Part shown: piece after piece, positions 54,697 through 64,000 of the stretch
How the letters are laid out: each line of letters starts with the position of its first letter
How positions within the stretch are numbered: the stretch's first letter is position 1
NCBI GenBank assembly: GCA_035771175.1
Contig: CM069612.1
Span: forward strand, 23,170,987-23,234,986
From: Paratinospora sagittata
Lineage: Eukaryota > Streptophyta > Magnoliopsida > Ranunculales > Menispermaceae
Length of the DNA stretch: 64,000 nt
Direction: 5' to 3'
Made by a program: the position numbers and the translations under genes
Notes under the pieces: model-generated
Seen by the model: only the letters and a program-made list of their open reading frames with translations
Told to the model about the DNA's origin: nothing
The model's database searches: none

Positions 54697-56976
54697 TGTA
54701 ACGACCAACTTTTTACATATGACGTCATGATAACATAGAATGACCAACTCTAGGTCTTGTGTATGTATTAATTGTGTATAATACTTATATTTGTGTGTAT
54801 ATGAAGTATTTTTAAATGTATTTTAGGGCTATTGGTACCCTAGGTGGGTGCAAGAAGCGCGCTTCTAGGTGGGCCCAAAATTTATAAAAAAACAAAAAAA
54901 CAATTTGGGCGGTTTGTGCATGTTGCTCAACACTTGCCTCCCTTAATTGCAGCCACATAGGGATGATTTGGGCACGTAGTAGACTTGTTGGCACAACCAA
55001 ATTCATCCAAATCACACTTGCTTGATAAGAGAGAAATTGTTGGCATGAACAAATTAAACTTGCTGGATTGAAACCAGAGGAAGAGAAGAAAGGAAGAGGA
55101 AGAAAAAGAGTTTGAGCTGGAGATCCAAAGTTTGGGGTAAGATCTTTGGTTTTAATGCAAAATTCCCATATTTGAGTTCTTCTCTTCCATTTGTTCAATA
55201 TATGTAACATGCAAGCATTGTTAATGGTTAGATTTGATGTTGGAAAGTGGGGATTTGACACTGGAATTCACTGATTGTTGACTGAAACTATTGGAGATTA
55301 GTTTCTAAGTCATTGGTGAGTAAATTGAGGTGAATTTCACTGATTTTTCCCTTGGCTGAAATGGTGTTCCAGACCTTGCTGGAACAGGGTTTTTGGAACC
55401 CATTTACAGTATTGAATTCAGGTGTTTTAATGTGTCTAATTGCTGGAAACTAATCTTGGATATTTGTTGATGATGAATGACAGAATTTGGAATGCAGAAT
55501 TTATAAAATTCTGGGTTTGGTGATGAGTTCAAATGTTGTACTTGTGCTGGAAATTTAGAGAATTAGGCAATATATTGGTAAGTTGGTTATTAATGGATTA
55601 TGAATAATTTAGTGATTAAATTTACTTATGTGGCTGGAAATTCTGTGTTAATTTGGTGATCAAATGATTAATTTGATTAAAGAATTATGTGCTGGAATTT
55701 CCATGTTAGTAACTGAAATGCTAAGGTAAATGGGTTATTGATACTTAGTGATCAATTGAATGATCAAGTGATTAAATTCATGTTGTTGGAATTCATATGT
55801 GTGTGTGCAATGTGTAATTTGCAGTGGGTTGATTATGAATTGAGTGAGGATTTGTGAATACAATTGAAGTATTGGTGAATTGGCTAACAATTGTGGACTT
55901 AGGCAAAATTTTGTGGTTGTGACTAGTTCTCACCTTAATTCTCCATTTATAGCATTACATATATATATATATATGAAATTGAATTGTTGAATGATATGCA
56001 TCCTATTATATATATGTGCATTGTATTTGTGATCATGAGCACGAATTTTATGCATTGGAATGACCTTAGGTATTTAGGATTAAATACCTTGGCGTTGGAT
56101 TTCCTTCTACTTGCTTGTTCTTCGGGGAAATGTGCCGCCAGAGTACTTGGATTGGTACTTCGTGGAAAGGACTTTCCGAATCACTGAGGAATGTAAGGGT
56201 AGAAGGATTAGTTGGCTAACATGCTGGTCTGAACCCATGGTGCAATAGGGGAAGTGTAGGCAATGTTATCCTGATGTGACCTCTTGTTGAGACTTTTCTA
56301 CATATCTTTTATAAAAATGATGCATAAATAAATCTTTAGTTTTGAAGCATGTATCATATATTTCATTGATGCATTTAAATTTATCAATGTTATTTAAAGT
56401 ATCATACATGTTTTACAGAAATGCCTATGTGGAGATTACTGTGAAAAATATTCACTAAGCTAGTTGAGCTCATCCCATTTTTTCCTATTTTCTTTCAAGT
56501 CCAAATCAGAAAGGAAAGAGCAAGGCTTAGAGTGAGTGTAGCCGTCCTTTTCGTCTTTTGAAAGTAAGTTTTGACTTGTAAATTTGGGGACTTGGGAACT
56601 AGTTCTAAATGTTTTGATCTCTTATTTTTGTATATAACTATCACATATACTATTGTATATTAAACATAGTTAATAATGGATTTTGGACTGTATATGATAA
56701 TCAGAAGAATGATGAAATTTTATTTTGGAGATCCATGTTGATATTTAGGATAATTGAATCTTATGATAATTTTATGGATCATATGACATCATGTTTCAGA
56801 TGATGATGTATTAATTCATTATTGGTTCGATTATCTTGATCATATACAAATTATGTATTTGAGTTTATTTGACACTTTTCGCGTAGAGGTTTATCAGTGC
56901 TTCAGGTTTTGTCGGGTTGTGGCATTATCTGAGGTACTTTGTCGGTCGTGACGTCACTTGGGAAGGGGTCGTGACA
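54697..56976 (+). mobile_element. Second LTR nested in the previous one
   Basis: Begins TGTAACGACCAAC and ends GGGGTCGTGACA, flanked by perfect AGAAT duplications (54692-54696 and 56977-56981). 2.28 kb, without coding domains and without similarity to the outer LTR. Interpreted as a solo LTR of another Gypsy family, because of its TG...CA ends, 5-bp duplication and lack of an internal region. Confidence 0.8.
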
Positions 56977-57404
56977 AGAATGATCTGGGCTTGTGTTGGA
57001 ATTGATGACCTAGACTATGTATTTGTCTTAAGTTTTGGAATTAGTTTTATATATGTGGGATTGACACGGATGTCGAGGTTGGTCATGAGAAAAGGGAACT
57101 CGTGATAGGGCTTAGATGCACATGGACTTATTGAGTTGGGAATTAATCCTGATTAGTGTGTTTATGTATGGATGATCATGATAATTGATGTATGTGCATG
57201 GATCTATGGCTTACAGGATCTTGATTTGCTTTGGAATTCGTGTGATTTGTGTGTGGATAGCTTTGCTTATGTGGCGTGGTTGTGAGTCGTTGTTCCTTAT
57301 GATTATCACTTGTGTCATCATATTCATTTATACTTGTATATTGAAAGTCATAAAATATCATTATGGAAATGCGTGTGTTTAATGTGTTTTGAATTGGCAT
57401 ACAT

Positions 57405-57815
57405 TGAAACTCTAGAAGCTTGGATGTTCCAAGCTAAGTTCTCCTAGATGTTCAAGGAAGCTTGTGCACGTTGTCAAGCTAACTTCCGTAGAGGTGGATT
57501 TGAATGTTAAAACTCTAGAAGCTTTGGATGTTCCAAGCTAAGTTCTCCTAGATGTTCTAGGAAGCTTGTGAATGTTGCCAAACTAACTTTTCTAGAGGTG
57601 GATTTGAATGTTGAAACTCTAGAAGCTTTGGATGTTCCAAGCTAAGTTCTCTTAGATGTTCTAAGAAGCTTGTGCATGTTTCCAAACTAACTTCTCTAGA
57701 GGCAAATTTTTGAATGTTGAAACTCTAGAAGCTTCGGATGTTCCAAGCTAAGTCCTCCTAGATGTTCTAGGAAGTTTGTGCATGTTGCTAAGCTGACGTT
57801 TCTAGAGGTGAAAAT
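57405..57815 (+). repeat. ~104-bp tandem repeat, four units, in the outer LTR
   Basis: ACTCTAGAAGCTT starts at about 57409, 57512, 57616 and 57722 (spacing 103, 104, 106), each followed by GATGTTCCAAGCTAAGT and a GGAAG(C/T)TTGTG block. Confidence 0.92.
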
Positions 57816-58564
57816 GAATGGTTTTGAAATGTATGGAAATGAGAATGCTTATTTTATTATGTACTTTTATGTTTCACATACTCATGAGCATTATTTCATG
57901 GATGTGCATATATGACTTTTATTGATGTATAATTGATAACATAAATGACCACTATTCACTGGGCATAGTTGGCTCACCCTCTCACTTTTTTTTCAGGTCC
58001 TTCAGATAAGGGCAAAGACATTGCGTTTGCTTGAGGACCTAGCCACTGCGAAGCTAGGGACATCTTGTTGTGAGTCTAGGTTTTGTGTGTGGTGATGGAT
58101 GTCTTTTATTACATATGTTTATTGTTTTGTTTATTTTGATACCTATGTAATCTATAACACATGTCAAACCTAGATGATAAGGAAAGTTATTTATTGTTGT
58201 TGTAAATTGGCCATGGGCCTTGGACATTTGATGATGAGGGGTCTAGGCAGGTAGCCTTGGACTATCTTGGTTTATCTTGAGGGTTATGATCATTGTCTTA
58301 TGGTTATTGGGAGATTATTATTATGTTGATTCATGTGGCTGTCATTGATAATTGTAGAACTATTAAGTCTATCAGGTAGTTGTTGTTGTGGTTCAATTTT
58401 TTTTTTGGGGACTCTATGGAGAGTATGGTTGAGGCTTGTAGGGTCCCGATCATCTCATGAGATGATTTGAGGTGGTCGTGGACGCCTACGTCGGGCGTCC
58501 CGCCTTGGCATTCAGCACGTCGATCCATGAGGGATGGCAGTCTGGGTGGGGTCGCCACATTGGG

Positions 58565-58740
58565 GTTGAAGAGGGAACATTGTAAGGAGCATGAACATAG
58601 GTAGGTGAAAGCTCAAAAGAGAAATGTTACAGAATCATGGCTAGTGTCATTTTTGCTTCTGTTATGGAAAAGTTTTGTCCAATGCATATTCGTGAACCTC
58701 CACAGAATGGGAAGAACGAGAACCGATTCTTTGGCATAAG
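58565..58740 (-). pseudogene. CYP72A-like copy D, exon 5 fragment
   Basis: The minus strand reads [19 protein letters not shown], then [15 protein letters not shown], a stop, and SPTYVHAP. The heme loop is [10 protein letters not shown], with Cys and Ser replacing the usual Gly and Pro. The exon ends at the LTR insertion and its upstream part is replaced at 58740 by unrelated sequence. Confidence 0.88.
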
Positions 58741-58863
58741 AGGCTCATCCAGCTCCTTGGATTGTTTCTCATGTTCATCGTCATTGTAACATTCCATTTC
58801 ATATGAATAAAATACCATTCCTGTGTTCTGCGTGTTAACTTGGTAAAAATCGTAAGCTAGCAT
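58741..58863 (-). other. Unidentified open segment fused to P450 fragment D
   Basis: Continuous with the P450 frame, the minus strand encodes [20 protein letters not shown], then an acidic [20 protein letters not shown] stretch. It is not P450 and not any Copia domain I recognise. It may be a captured exon or chance reading. Confidence 0.35.
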
Positions 58864-58879
58864 TCCCCTTATCTACAAC

Positions 58880-59712
58880 TGTTTACAATGCCCCGTTACA
58901 GTTAGTTTTATCTGACTTATGGGGACCTTCACCAATTCTTTCTAGTAATGGTTATAGATACTATGTCAACTTCATTGATGCGTATTCAAGGTTCACTTGG
59001 TTGTATTTTCTAAGATCGAAATATGATGTGTTATCTTCTTTTAAGAACTTCAAAACCAGAACGTTAACTTAATGCTCACTTAAAGGTTTTGCAAACAGAT
59101 TGGGGAGGGGAATTTCGCTCTTTAACTTCTCTTTTAGATGATTCTGGCATTATTACCAAATTATCACGTCCACACACATCAAAACAGAACAGTTTGGTGG
59201 AAAGAAAACATCGACATTTGGTCGAGTTAGGCCTCACATTATTAGCTCAATGTTCTATGTATTTGCAATATTGGTCTGATGGTTTTGCAAGTATTGCTCA
59301 TCTTGTCAACAAAACTCCAACTCCTATTCTTAACTATAAAAGTCCATTTGAAGTTCTTTTCAACAAGGCACCGAATTTCAAGTCATTCAAGGTGTTTACC
59401 TGCTTATGCTTTCCCCACGCAAGACCTTACAATTCTCATAAGCTTGCTTACAAATCAATATCGTGCACATTCATTGGATATAATACATGCCACAAGGGTT
59501 ACAAGTGCTTCTCATCAGATGATCGTGTGTATGTCTCTCATCATGTAGTGTTTGGTGAACACAAATTTACTTTTGCAGCACATTCTCAAGCCTCTTCTTC
59601 CCCCTGTTGCCCTCCTATTCCATTGGTGGTGCCTTCATTTACCTCTGTTGCATCTCAGTCTGCGCCTGATTCCATTGCTATTGCAAATTCTCCTACATTG
59701 GCTGATGTTTAA
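58880..59712 (+). pseudogene. Copia-5 integrase
   Basis: First part in one frame (LVLSDLWGPSPI, YYVNFIDAYSRFTWLYFL), then after a frameshift near 59060 the frame MQTDWGGEFRSLTSLLDD, RPHTSKQNSLVERKHRHLVE and IAHLVNKTPTPIL, with TFIGYNTCHKGYKCFSSDDR and a Ser/Pro-rich tail. All three catalytic acidic residues (SDLWG, TDWGGEF, VERKH) are visible. Confidence 0.88.
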
Positions 59713-61330
59713 AACCCATCCTTTACTGATTCTGCTACTGATATTGCATCTTCTTTTCCTGCTGCTATTTTGGATTCTATTGATAATGCTTTAGTATTTG
59801 CTGCTGCAAATGAGTCTTCTTCAAATAATCACCCCATGATTACTCTGGCAAAGGACGACATCTCCAAGCCTAACAAGTTCTTTAGTTTGACTACTTTATT
59901 GTCTCTGAAAGAACCCTCCACTGGTCAAGAGGTGTTGCAACATGACAATCTGAAAGTTGCAATGAATGATGAGTATCAAGCCTTATTGTGGAATCATACC
60001 TGGTCATTAGTACATGTTCCTACTGATAGGAGTATTGTGGGTTGTAAGTGGGTCTTCAAATTAAAGAAGAATCCTGATGTCACAATGTCCCGATACAAAG
60101 CTAAGCTTGTTGCCAAAGGCTATCTTCAGTAGGCAGGCTTCGATTTTACTGAGACATTTAGTTCAGTGATTAAACTAGCCTCCATACATGTTGTCCTCAC
60201 TATTGCTCTTGCTAAAGGCTTGCCAATTCGTCAAATTGATGTTAATAACGCTTTTTTGAATGGTGATCTATTGGAGGAGGTTTATATGGAGCAACCGCAA
60301 GGTTTTGAAGTGAAAAGTGATCAATAGTTAGTGTGCAAGTTACATAAGGCTTTCTACAGGTTAAAACAAGCTCCTCGGGCATGGTTTGATAAGTTGAAGA
60401 GTGCTTTACTGCCTATGGGTTTTCATTTCTCACGAGTTGATCAATCTCTTTTCTCAAATTCAGCTCCTCCTCTACTGTGTTTTTATTAGTATATGTTGAT
60501 GACATTATACTTACTGGTAGTGATCCTTCAGAGTTGCAGCTTCTTCTTCAACAACTTAACAAATTGTTTGCGCTTAAAGACCTATGTGCTCTTCATTATT
60601 TTCTTGGAATTGAACTTGCCTATGGAAAATGGATTTTTATTGTCTCAGCAGAAGTATATTGTTGATTTACTTGAAAGAGTGCATACGGGCAATGCTAATC
60701 CCATGCCAACTCCAATGGTGAGTGGGTTAAAGCTTTCTGCTCATGTGGGAGATCCCATTTCAAATGTACATGAGTATAGGGGTGTCGTTGGTGCATTACA
60801 GTACATTACTATTACTAGGCCTGAGATTGCTTTTGCCATTAACAAGGCGTGCCGGTTTATGCAACACCCTAAGGACACTCATTGGAAACCTGTAAAGCAT
60901 ATTTTGTTGCATCTCAAAGGAACAAGTCATTATGGTCTTCACTTTACATCGTCTTCTCACTTAGCTATCATTGGTGTTCGAAGAAGCATCACACAATTGC
61001 GAGATCAAATACCGAAGTTGAATATAGGAGCCTCGCCAATGCAACTTCAAAAGTTATGTGGTTGCAATCCTTGTTAACTAAATTCCGTATTACTCCTCAT
61101 CCTCCTCTGATTTGGTGCGACAATTTGAGCACGGTTGCATTATCAGCTAATCCTGTACTACATTCCAAGACTAAACCTTAAAGCTGGATATTTACTTTGC
61201 TCGTGAATGGGTCGCATCAAAACAATTGTTGGTTCAACATGTCCCAGCCATAGATCAAATTGCTGACATTCTGACTAAGCCATTGTCTGCTTCTTTCTTT
61301 GATAAGCTGCGTTCAAAATTAACAGTTGTT
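59713..61330 (+). pseudogene. Copia-5 reverse transcriptase and RNase H
   Basis: GCKWVFKLKKNPDVTMSRYK, a TAG at 60130 where Gln is expected, [20 protein letters not shown], a second TAG near 60327, then [11 protein letters not shown], active site [13 protein letters not shown] (60477-60665), GALQYITITRPEIAFAINKA and RNase H SNTEVEYRSLANATSK with CDNLSTVALSANPVLHSKTK. Stops and frame changes disable it. Confidence 0.88.
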
Positions 61331-61360
61331 CCTTTTCCCAACTATTAATTTGAGGGGGAG

Positions 61361-61613
61361 AGTTAAGGATATACATCAGTTTCACAGTTAGTATGTTGTT
61401 AAGTTATTAACTGAATTAGTTGTTAGTGTTATGATAGATGTCAATACAATTAGATGGTTAAATTGAATTATGTTATTCTGTTTCTTGTCACTGTCAAGCC
61501 ATACGCTCCTGCATAAATAGCTCTGTAGAGCTCAAGATAATGCATTTGTCTTTTTCTTTGTTTTGTTCTATAATGAAGGTTTCTCTGTTTTGCTAACTCT
61601 AATGAATTAGGTG
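61361..61613 (+). repeat. Copia-5 3' LTR
   Basis: Follows the polypurine tract; begins (AG)TTAAGGATATACATCAG, has a GCATAAATAGCTC TATA-like block and ends near TCTAATGAAT. The end is uncertain because no 5' LTR is available for comparison. Confidence 0.6.
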
Positions 61614-61796
61614 AATATCCTGGCATGTCAGATCGACCCAAAAGAATTCTTTTATTGAATACATAATGTACAAACTAATTAATGCAACTCCAAAATGTAA
61701 CAAATATTAGATTTAACAACAACACTCAATGGAAAAAAAAAACACAACACTCATACAGGGTAATAACGAAAATGATTAAAGGATATTTTCAAGGAA
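61614..61796. other. 3' flank of P450 copy E
   Basis: Matches the P450 3' flank seen at 52920 (TGGCATGTCAGATCGACCCA, TTATTGAATACATAATGTA). Confidence 0.6.
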
Positions 61797-62046
61797 TCAA
61801 AGCTTATGTAAGATGATTTGAGCACCATATTGGGGTTGAAGTGTTAGAATAGTGTAAGGAGCATGAACATAGGTGGGTGAAAGCTTAAAAGAGAAATGTT
61901 GCAGAATCATTGCTATTGTCATCTTTGCCTCTATCATCGCAAAGTTTTGTCCAATGCATATTCGTGGACCTCCACCGAATGGGAAGAATGAGAACCGATT
62001 CTTTGCTGCCTTCGAAACTCCTTCAGAAAATCTCTGGATTAAATTC
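61797..62046 (-). pseudogene. CYP72A-like copy E, exon 5 fragment
   Basis: The minus strand reads [20 protein letters not shown], then [36 protein letters not shown] and the normal end QIILHKL with stop at 61797. A 2-bp loss in the PERF block shifts the frame just upstream. The exon is cut at 62046 by the LTR of Copia-6. Its heme loop is canonical, unlike copy B. Confidence 0.9.
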
Positions 62047-62397
62047 TGTGGGTCCACCTCAAATAAGAATAAAAAAAGGTGGTTGTTGGCTGCCCACAAG
62101 GGCGGCCAACATGTTGGTCAAACACGAATTGCTTGATGAACAGTATATTAAAATATATTATTTTAATTACGAAAATACCCCTGAATACTCCTATAAATAG
62201 AGCTTCACTTTCATTCTTGAAATTCATTCCTGAGATCTATTCTGAGAGATCTCATTCAAGAGATCTAATCTGTAAGATCTGCCTAAGGGTGAAGTAATAC
62301 AAGTTTGTTGTCTCCCGTGGACGTAGGCAATTTGCCGAACCACGTTAAATTTGTTGTCTTATTTTTCTTTCATGCTTTACCACGATTCCACACAACA
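62047..62397 (+). repeat. Copia-6 5' LTR
   Basis: TGTGGGTCCACC...CGATTCCACACAACA. It shares CTATAAATAGAGCTTCA, GTTGTCTCCCGTGGACGTAG and CACGTTAAATTTGTTGTC with the Copia-1 LTR. The first half differs. Confidence 0.85.
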
Positions 62398-62400
62398 AAT

Positions 62401-62413
62401 TGGTATCAGAGCC
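62401..62413 (+). promoter_or_regulatory. Copia-6 primer binding site
   Basis: TGGTATCAGAGCC, a few bases after the LTR; complementary to initiator tRNA-Met. Confidence 0.9.
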
Positions 62414-62619
62414 GATGTTAAGCTTTGGAAGAAAAAACGGGCCCTCTGTCAAATTTTTTGAGACTGTGTCGAAATTTTTGAGATTCTGTAAAAGTAATCG
62501 AAACTGTTTTCTGATCACCCGTGGAGGTAGCTCTTGTTTCCAGGAGTCCAACACAATAAACGACGAGAAAAAAGAGTGCCCAGGAGCCGATCAAAGTTTG
62601 ATCCCCGTACAGCGATTGC

Positions 62620-62970
62620 CGACACTGTTCATCCTGGCACTGTTCATCCGATCCGGATCCAATTTCTGACCTGGATCCGACCCAAGGAATCGTTTCTGCC
62701 CGACATTGTTCATCCGACCCCTCAGCACTGTTCATCCGGCCCAGCCCACCACACTCTGTCGTTTCGGCCCAACGTTGTTCATCCGGCACAGCCCAACCCT
62801 GTTCCTCCCGATCCAACTCGTTCGACCCTATTCTGTTTATCCGGCCCGATCTTGTTTATCCTGGCCCGATACAGTTTATCCGACCCGATCCTGTTTATCC
62901 TAGCCCGATACTGTTTATCCTGGCCCGATACTGTTTATCCGATCTGATACTGTTCATCCCGGCCCAGCCC
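62620..62970 (+). repeat. Copia-6 leader minisatellite
   Basis: TGTT(C/T)ATCC(G/T)GGCCCGATA-like units. From about 62826 to 62965 there are seven close units of 19-20 bp, with looser ones before. Same position as the Copia-1 leader array. Confidence 0.85.
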
Positions 62971-63202
62971 GTTTTCGGCCCGACTGTTGACCGAATCCAT
63001 TTTTGGTTGACCAACCATATCCGACTCATTTTTTGTCTGATTTCAGCAAACTCAGACTCGTTTCCACCATTTTCGACTGTTCCGGACGCAACCGTGCAAT
63101 CAGTTTCTGCAGATTCAGCTCCTAATTTATTGATATAGCTTAATTTGAGTAGTTTATCATTTTTCAAGCCCTTTTTCGGCGTCATACATATCTTCGGTCT
63201 TA

Positions 63203-63333
63203 ATGGCGAAGGAAATCCCAAGCACAAGCAGACCTTGGCAAAGAAGTTCCATGTCCAACGCAAAGTTCAAGGTGGAGAAATTCAACGGCACCAACAACTT
63301 TGGCATGTGGCAATGTGCAGTTCAAGATCTATT
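63203..63333 (+). pseudogene. Copia-6 gag start, interrupted
   Basis: MAKEIPSTSRPWQRSSMS...KFNGTNNFGMWQCAVQDL, collinear with Copia-1 gag, broken at 63333 by the Gypsy LTR. Confidence 0.9.
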
Positions 63334-64000
63334 TGTGGCGACCCCGCGCCCCGGACCACCAACCCCACAAGGAATGGCGTGCGGAATGCCGGGGCGGGAC
63401 GTGCGGCGTAGGCATCTCCGACCACTCCTCAACTCCCGTGAGGTGGTTGAGACCCTATGAGCCTTATCTCAAACAAAGACATAATATCAAAAGGTACTAA
63501 ACAAAACTACCCACCGTATTAATCATCCAAGACAATAGATAATTCATAAAAATTGAACCATAAATAAAATCATAATCCCTACAGTCCATTAAAATTGACA
63601 TACACATAAAGTCCAAAATTGTGGGTACAAATAAAAACCATCATATGCCCACATGGTCTATCTAACAAATCTCAACTCACCCATACTATAATGTGGTAAG
63701 TATTATAATTATATAATCCAAAATATAATACTTCATAATTTAAAACACAGTTCAATCAAAATGCCTCTCAACTCACATCGAGGCTTTGGATTCTCTCGCA
63801 GGCAAGGCCCTCAAGATATAACTACTCCATCGCCCTTATTCGGGACAGAAGGACCTGAAAGAGGAAAATGAGGGTGAGCCAACGGTGCCCAGTGAATAGA
63901 ATTCAAATATGCTATCAATACTCATCAATAAATATCATGTATGCATGTCAATGTGTAGCATGATTAAAAGCTCATAACATATAGATATCAAGCATTTATA
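63334..64000 (-). mobile_element. Gypsy LTR (family of 4894-7822), runs off the window
   Basis: TGTGGCGACCCCGCGCC... is the reverse complement of the 3' end of the LTRs at 4894-7822 and 21220-24024, and similarity continues to 64000 (CATCGAGGCTTTGGATTCTC, GTGCCCAGTGAATAGAATTC). The preceding CTATT (63329-63333) is the expected target duplication; its partner would lie outside. Confidence 0.9.

Larger units (their letters stand above)
53168..58559 (+). mobile_element. Gypsy-type LTR splitting P450 copy D (solo LTR)
   Basis: Begins TGTAACGCCCTAG and ends GGGGTCGCCACA, with perfect TTGGG duplications (53163-53167 and 58560-58564) inside P450 exon 5. Without the inner insertion it is about 3.1 kb. 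The ends and several inner blocks match the LTR family at 4894-7822 and 21220-24024 (AGCCCATAACCCA, CCCAAACTCTATG, CACTGGGCA-(C/T)-GTTGGCTCACCCT, TTTCAGGTCCTTC). It is a diverged relative and has no internal coding region. Confidence 0.85.
58870..61613 (+). mobile_element. Copia-5: 5'-truncated element
   Basis: Plus-strand integrase, reverse transcriptase and RNase H in order, then a polypurine tract (TTGAGGGGGAGAG, 61350-61362) and a 3' LTR of about 250 bp (61361 to about 61613). No 5' LTR, gag or protease. It lies between P450 fragments D and E. Confidence 0.85.
62047..63333 (+). mobile_element. Copia-6: 5' end of a Copia element, relative of Copia-1
   Basis: LTR, primer site, leader and gag start on the plus strand; the rest is displaced by a Gypsy LTR at 63334 and lies beyond the window. 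LTR core, leader and gag match Copia-1 in reverse orientation. Confidence 0.9.

Noticed and set aside
62418..62947. Overlapping Pro/Ser-rich frames of more than 130 codons on both strands
   Set aside because: They come from the leader minisatellite of Copia-6 and have no start or domain consistent with gag.
63145..63500. Frames crossing from Copia-6 gag into the Gypsy LTR
   Set aside because: Chimeric readings over an insertion junction at 63334, not a fusion protein.

Overview
This is AT-rich nuclear DNA from a flowering plant, most likely a eudicot. The evidence is spliced genes with GT-AG introns, plant-type CYP72A cytochrome P450 genes, plant LTR retrotransposons with tRNA-Met primer sites, a plant RTE-type LINE, a tRNA-derived SINE and a hAT transposon. 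Nothing in it is bacterial or organellar. I cannot name the species.

Only four loci look like intact host genes. Two are five-exon CYP72A-type P450 genes on the minus strand: copy A (15013-17459, 521 codons) and copy B (43352-46336, 520 codons). Both keep consistent splice phases. A vacuolar H+-ATPase subunit G gene (34613-35565, minus, 110 codons) lies head to head with an MRS2/CorA-type magnesium transporter gene (36592-40443, plus, six exons, 411 codons). Three further P450 copies are decayed fragments: C at 2048-2467 plus 11947-12348, D at 53130-53167 plus 58565-58740, and E at 61797-62046. So the window is a CYP72A cluster that has been expanded and then broken up by transposons. A separate set of three terminal exons at 33240-33773 may be the orphan 3' end of a URI/prefoldin-like gene.

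Most of the rest is transposon, often nested, and many layers can be proved by 5-bp target duplications. In stack 1 a Copia element (2505-11895, TSD ATAAG) sits in the intron between exons 4 and 5 of P450 copy C. A second Copia (2554-10025, minus, TSD ATTAG) sits in its 5' LTR, and a Gypsy solo LTR (4894-7822, TSD CCTTG) sits in the integrase of that second Copia. In stack 2 a hAT transposon (18054-26418) holds two Gypsy pieces, and the younger one carries a SINE-derived giant hairpin (24114-24546). Copia-3 (26640-31464, TSD TATAT) is the best-preserved element. In stack 3 a Gypsy-type LTR (53168-58559, TSD TTGGG) splits exon 5 of P450 copy D and is itself split by another LTR (54697-56976, TSD AGAAT). 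Partial Copia elements lie at 47930-52600 (minus) and 58870-61613 (plus). A further Copia starting at 62047 is interrupted at 63334 by a minus-strand Gypsy LTR that runs off the window.

The most unusual structures are the SINE-derived hairpin with arms of about 180 bp, the short tandem repeats in the leaders of two related Copia elements, a roughly 200-bp segment shared downstream of two LINE copies (possible 3' transduction), and a P450 (copy B) whose heme-loop glycine after the cysteine is alanine. I found no clearly new gene system. The main story is serial transposon nesting in a P450 cluster.
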